Of a stretch of DNA of 53,901 nucleotides, positions 51,216 through 53,901 are shown piece by piece; positions within the stretch are counted from its first letter, which is position 1, and every line of letters starts with the position of its first letter. A program made the translations under genes and the position numbers. The DNA comes from Candidatus Dormiibacterota bacterium. Lineage in GTDB: Bacteria > Chloroflexota > Dormibacteria > Aeolococcales > Bog-877. A model generated the notes under the pieces. The model was not told the origin of the DNA and ran no database searches. It worked only from the letters and a program-made list of their open reading frames with translations. The stretch covers positions 1 to 53,901 of the forward strand of contig DAHUZI010000137.1 of assembly GCA_027306595.1 (NCBI GenBank), given 5' to 3'.

Positions 51216-52486
51216 TCCCTGGCGTAGGGGACGCCGTCGGCGGCGGGCGGCCGCACCCGGCCCACGAGCCCGGCCACCGCCAGGATCACGGCGATGTAGG
51301 GCGCCATCAGGAGGAAGGCGGACGCGATCGGCACGTTCAGCACCGACAGGTTGCTCTGGAGGGAGTCGGCGAACCCGAACAGCAGGCAGGCCGAGGCGGC
51401 CCACAGCGGCTTCCAGCGGCCGAAGATCATCGAGGCCAGGGCGACGTAGCCCAGCCCTGAGGTCATGGAGGCGGTGAACTGGCCGGTGCTGCCGATGGTG
51501 AAGGCGGCGCCGCCGACCCCGCCGATGGCGCCGCCCAGGATCACGTTGCGGTAGCGGATGAAGAGGACCCGCAGCCCGAGCGTGTCGGCGGCCCGCGGGT
51601 GCTCGCCGACCGCGCGCACCCGCAGCCCCCAGCGGGTGTGGAAGAGGCCCACGTGGATCACCGCCACCAGCGCCAGGGCGAGGTAGAGGAAGACGTTCTG
51701 GTCGAAGACGATCGGCCCCAGCAGGGGGATGCGGTCGAGGAGCGGCACCGCGATCGGGGCGAAGGTGTTGGGGGAGTTGAGGGTCGCCTGGTTGGGCGTC
51801 AGGACCTGGGTGTCGAGGAAGGTCGTGAGCCCGGTCGCAAAGGTGACGATGACGAAGCCGACGATGATCTGATCGGCGCGGTAGCGCAGGCAGAGGAAGG
51901 CGAGCAGCGCTCCCAGGAGCGCCCCCGCCAGGGCGCCGCCCACCATCCCCAGCCAGAGGTCCCCGGTCACCGAGCCGAGCACGGCTCCGAGGAGGGCCCC
52001 GGCCAGGAACTGGCCCTCGATCGCGATGTTGATGACGCCGCTGCGCTCGCACATCACCCCCGACAGGGCTCCGAAGATCAGGGGCACGGCGTCGATGAGC
52101 GTGCTCGACAGCATTCCCTCGAGGCTCATCTCCGACCCGCGGGCGGCCCAGATCACGAAGGCGAGCCCGAAGGCGACCAGGCCCAGGGCGAGGAGGGCGT
52201 AGGTGCCCCGCCCGCGGGGGCGGAGCACCAGCGCGAGCCCGGCCGCCACCGACACGAAGGCGAGCGCGAAGTTGGTGATCCGAACCGGCACGACCGCCAC
52301 CGGGATGCTGGTGGCGGGGGCGGCGTTCAGGTTGAGCCGGGCCACCGTCGAGCCGTCGACGCCGGCGGCAAGGAGCCAGGCGATGGCGAGCGCCAACCCG
52401 ACGCACACCGCCCCGTGCCAGTGGCGACGGGAGCGGACGCCGCCCCCGGCGGCGCGGGTCACCGCCGCCCAGCTGAGCTGACTCAC
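51212..52486 (-). CDS. Nucleoside ABC transporter permease (NupQ-like)
   Basis: 424 residues, BPD_transp_2 family. About ten membrane helices; AVPLIFGALSGVMCERSGVINIAIEGQFLAGALLG is the family hallmark, as is VGEHPRAADTLGLRVLFIRYRNVILGGAIGGVGGA. It pairs with the permease at 52483 and belongs to the BMP/Nup nucleoside (or riboflavin-type) uptake family. The N-terminus has two extra helices. Overlaps both neighbours by GTGA. Confidence 0.9.
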   Translation of the reverse strand: MSQLSWAAVTRAAGGGVRSRRHWHGAVCVGLALAIAWLLAAGVDGSTVARLNLNAAPATSIPVAVVPVRITNFALAFVSVAAGLALVLRPRGRGTYALLALGLVAFGLAFVIWAARGSEMSLEGMLSSTLIDAVPLIFGALSGVMCERSGVINIAIEGQFLAGALLGAVLGSVTGDLWLGMVGGALAGALLGALLAFLCLRYRADQIIVGFVIVTFATGLTTFLDTQVLTPNQATLNSPNTFAPIAVPLLDRIPLLGPIVFDQNVFLYLALALVAVIHVGLFHTRWGLRVRAVGEHPRAADTLGLRVLFIRYRNVILGGAIGGVGGAAFTIGSTGQFTASMTSGLGYVALASMIFGRWKPLWAASACLLFGFADSLQSNLSVLNVPIASAFLLMAPYIAVILAVAGLVGRVRPPAADGVPYARE

Positions 52487-53844
52487 CCGCCCCACCCCTG
52501 GGAGAAGCCGCGCAGCCCCCCGCCGGCGGCCCGGATGCGGAAGATCTGGCGCACCAGGGCGGGCGCGGCGATGAAGAAGACGATGACCGCCTCGATCACC
52601 TCCACCAGCTCGATCGGGATCGAGGTCTGGGCCTGCATCGCCAGACCTCCGGCCTGGAAGCCGCCGAAGAGGAGGGCGGCCAGAACCACCCCGCCGGGGC
52701 TCGCCCGGCCGAGCAGGGCGACGATGATCGCGGTGAAGCCGAGGTCGGTGCCGAAGTTCGGCACCAGCTGGTTGTCGACGCCGAGGATCTGCACCCCGCC
52801 GGCGAGCCCCGCCAGCCCCCCGGCGATGACGAATGCGAGGGTCACCATCTTGGGGATGTTCACGCCCGCGACCCGGGCGGCCTCGTGGCTCGCCCCCACC
52901 AGCCGGAAGCGGAACCCCAAGGTGGTGCGGCCCAGGAGCCAGGCGACCGCCCCGGCCGCCAGCAGGGCCGCCAGGATCCCGGCGTTCACGCGCAGGCCGG
53001 GCCCCGCGAGGTGGGGGAGCAGGACCGCAGACGGGGTGGGCCGGGAGATGGCGTTCACCTGGAGCCCCCCGCCCAGGAAGAAGCGGAGCCCGAGCAGGAA
53101 GACCAAGAGGTTGAGGACGACGTAGTTGAGCATGATCGTGACGATCACCTCGTGGGCCCCGGTGTGGGCCTTGAGCCAGCCGGGGATCCAGCCCGCCGCG
53201 GCGCCGCCGGCGAAGCTTCCCACGAGCCCGATCGCGAGATGGAGGGTCGCCGGCAGCCCGGGCCAGCCCAGCCCCACGGCCGACCCGACGATGCCGCCGG
53301 CGATCATCTGGCCCTGGGCGCCGATGTTGAACATCCCGGCCCGGAAGGCGAGCGCCACCGCGAGCCCGCTGAGGAGCAGGGGCGCGGTGTCGACCAGGGT
53401 CTCCGAGATCGGGGTGAAGGCGGCGGCGAACGCGCCCGCGGTGCGCGCCTGGAAGGCGTGGACATAGGTGGCGGGGTCGCCGAGCATGCCGGTGAAGAGG
53501 GCGGCATAGGCGCCCTCCACCAGCGCCCACGAGGTGTGGAGGGCCCGCCCGGGATCGTCGAGGAGGCGGCCCCAGTCGTGCAGGGCGGTGGTGTTGGTGA
53601 CGACGATGATGACCGCGCCCACCACCAGGGCCGAGAAGATGGCGAGGGCGGTGACCAGCGGGGTCCCGGATCGAGCCACCCGCCCGGCGGCGCGCGCCGG
53701 CCACCGTCCGGCGGGGGGCGGGGCCGCCCCGGCCAAGCCCGCGGCCTGCGGCTCGGCGGCGAGCTCCGCCGCGGGCGGCGCCTCGGATCGGGGCGCGGCC
53801 GCGTCGCCGGCCTGGGCTGCCCGCGGGGGATCGCCCGCGGTCAC
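52483..53844 (-). CDS. Nucleoside ABC transporter permease (NupP-like)
   Basis: 453 residues. A Pro/Ala-rich cytosolic N-terminus of about 60 residues precedes the membrane core. TAPLLLSGLAVALAFRAGMFNIGAQGQMIAGG and ASHEAARVAGVNIPKMVTLAFVIAGGLAGLAGG are typical of BMP-type nucleoside permeases. GTG 53844 overlaps the upstream ATPase stop by GTGA. Works with the second permease, the ATPase and a BMP lipoprotein that must lie outside the window. Confidence 0.9.
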   Translation of the reverse strand: MTAGDPPRAAQAGDAAAPRSEAPPAAELAAEPQAAGLAGAAPPPAGRWPARAAGRVARSGTPLVTALAIFSALVVGAVIIVVTNTTALHDWGRLLDDPGRALHTSWALVEGAYAALFTGMLGDPATYVHAFQARTAGAFAAAFTPISETLVDTAPLLLSGLAVALAFRAGMFNIGAQGQMIAGGIVGSAVGLGWPGLPATLHLAIGLVGSFAGGAAAGWIPGWLKAHTGAHEVIVTIMLNYVVLNLLVFLLGLRFFLGGGLQVNAISRPTPSAVLLPHLAGPGLRVNAGILAALLAAGAVAWLLGRTTLGFRFRLVGASHEAARVAGVNIPKMVTLAFVIAGGLAGLAGGVQILGVDNQLVPNFGTDLGFTAIIVALLGRASPGGVVLAALLFGGFQAGGLAMQAQTSIPIELVEVIEAVIVFFIAAPALVRQIFRIRAAGGGLRGFSQGWGG

Positions 53845-53901
53845 GGGACGGCCCCAGCCCGGCCGCCGGTCACCCCCGCCATCAGCAGCCCGACCGTCTC
53901 C
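53841..53901 (-). CDS. ABC transporter ATP-binding protein, C-terminal end (partial)
   Basis: Only the last 19 residues are inside the window: ETVGLLMAGVTGGRAGAVP then TGA. The ET-x-G-L-L-M-A-G ending is typical of the NupO/BMP-family ATPase, and the GTGA overlap with the permease supports it. Confidence 0.75.
   Translation of the reverse strand, partial: ETVGLLMAGVTGGRAGAVP

Overview
The window is very GC-rich (roughly 70% or more by eye) bacterial chromosome with dense operons, many 4-base ATGA/GTGA overlaps and many GTG starts. The gene set (group 3b [NiFe] hydrogenase, pyrimidine/purine nucleoside catabolism with a BMP-type nucleoside ABC importer, prokaryotic 5-oxoprolinase, a paired full and half aldehyde dehydrogenase) together with apparently leaderless operon heads suggests a soil or sediment Chloroflexota-like lineage (Limnocylindria/Ellin6529 type), Dormibacterota or a related high-GC phylum. 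The assignment is inference; there is no rRNA or tRNA gene in the window. Layout: 1-4.3 kb is an eroded edge with an IS110-family transposase remnant, a CGNR zinc-finger regulator beside a palindromic operator, a cupin, and an AraC-type regulator with a broken VOC/glyoxalase gene. 4.3-11.0 kb carries methylglyoxal synthase and a six-gene minus-strand amide/peptide catabolic operon (Ntn-type asparaginase, M19 dipeptidase, amidase with a GatC-like head, SDR, aspartoacylase-like deacylase, cupin). 11.1-15.5 kb holds a ketopantoate reductase-like enzyme, a histidine phosphatase, a sigma-70-like protein without region 4, and glucose-6-phosphate dehydrogenase. 15.5-20.0 kb holds the 5-oxoprolinase operon pxpABC, divergent from an orphan peptide-type ABC binding protein. 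20.0-28.3 kb holds a 1030-residue M14 metallopeptidase with a small partner, a DUF4389 membrane protein, an AIR-synthase-like protein, a FemA/B-like transferase and a small membrane protein. 28.4-35.4 kb is a nucleoside/pentose salvage block: deoC with two aldehyde dehydrogenases, psuG with a PfkB kinase, and cdd-deoA. These fit a route that splits cytidine, uridine, thymidine and pseudouridine and passes deoxyribose-phosphate to acetaldehyde and then acetate. 35.4-40.7 kb is a decayed island: IS256 and IS1182 transposase remnants, an ECF sigma pseudogene joined to the IS1182 remnant, an intact YCII gene, a VapBC pair with a frameshifted toxin, and an Imm5-like gene flanked by an imperfect 50-bp direct repeat. 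40.7-47.8 kb is one hydrogenase operon: hydB, a cyclic-nucleotide-binding protein, hydG, hydD, hydA, a maturation protease, a HypC-like chaperone, an EamA transporter and a DUF6390-like protein. 47.9-53.9 kb has an ATP-dependent DNA ligase with an in-frame amber codon, a small RHH-like/membrane pair, purine nucleoside phosphorylase and two nucleoside ABC permeases, with the end of the ATPase gene running off the window. The most striking non-coding signals are a 17-bp space between psuG and cdd that holds two overlapping, oppositely oriented -10 boxes, each 6 nt from a start codon; the recurrence of that -10/N6/start layout at other operon heads; two mutually exclusive perfect hairpins between convergent genes at about 20.0 kb; and a perfect palindrome between the divergent CGNR regulator and a small gene.
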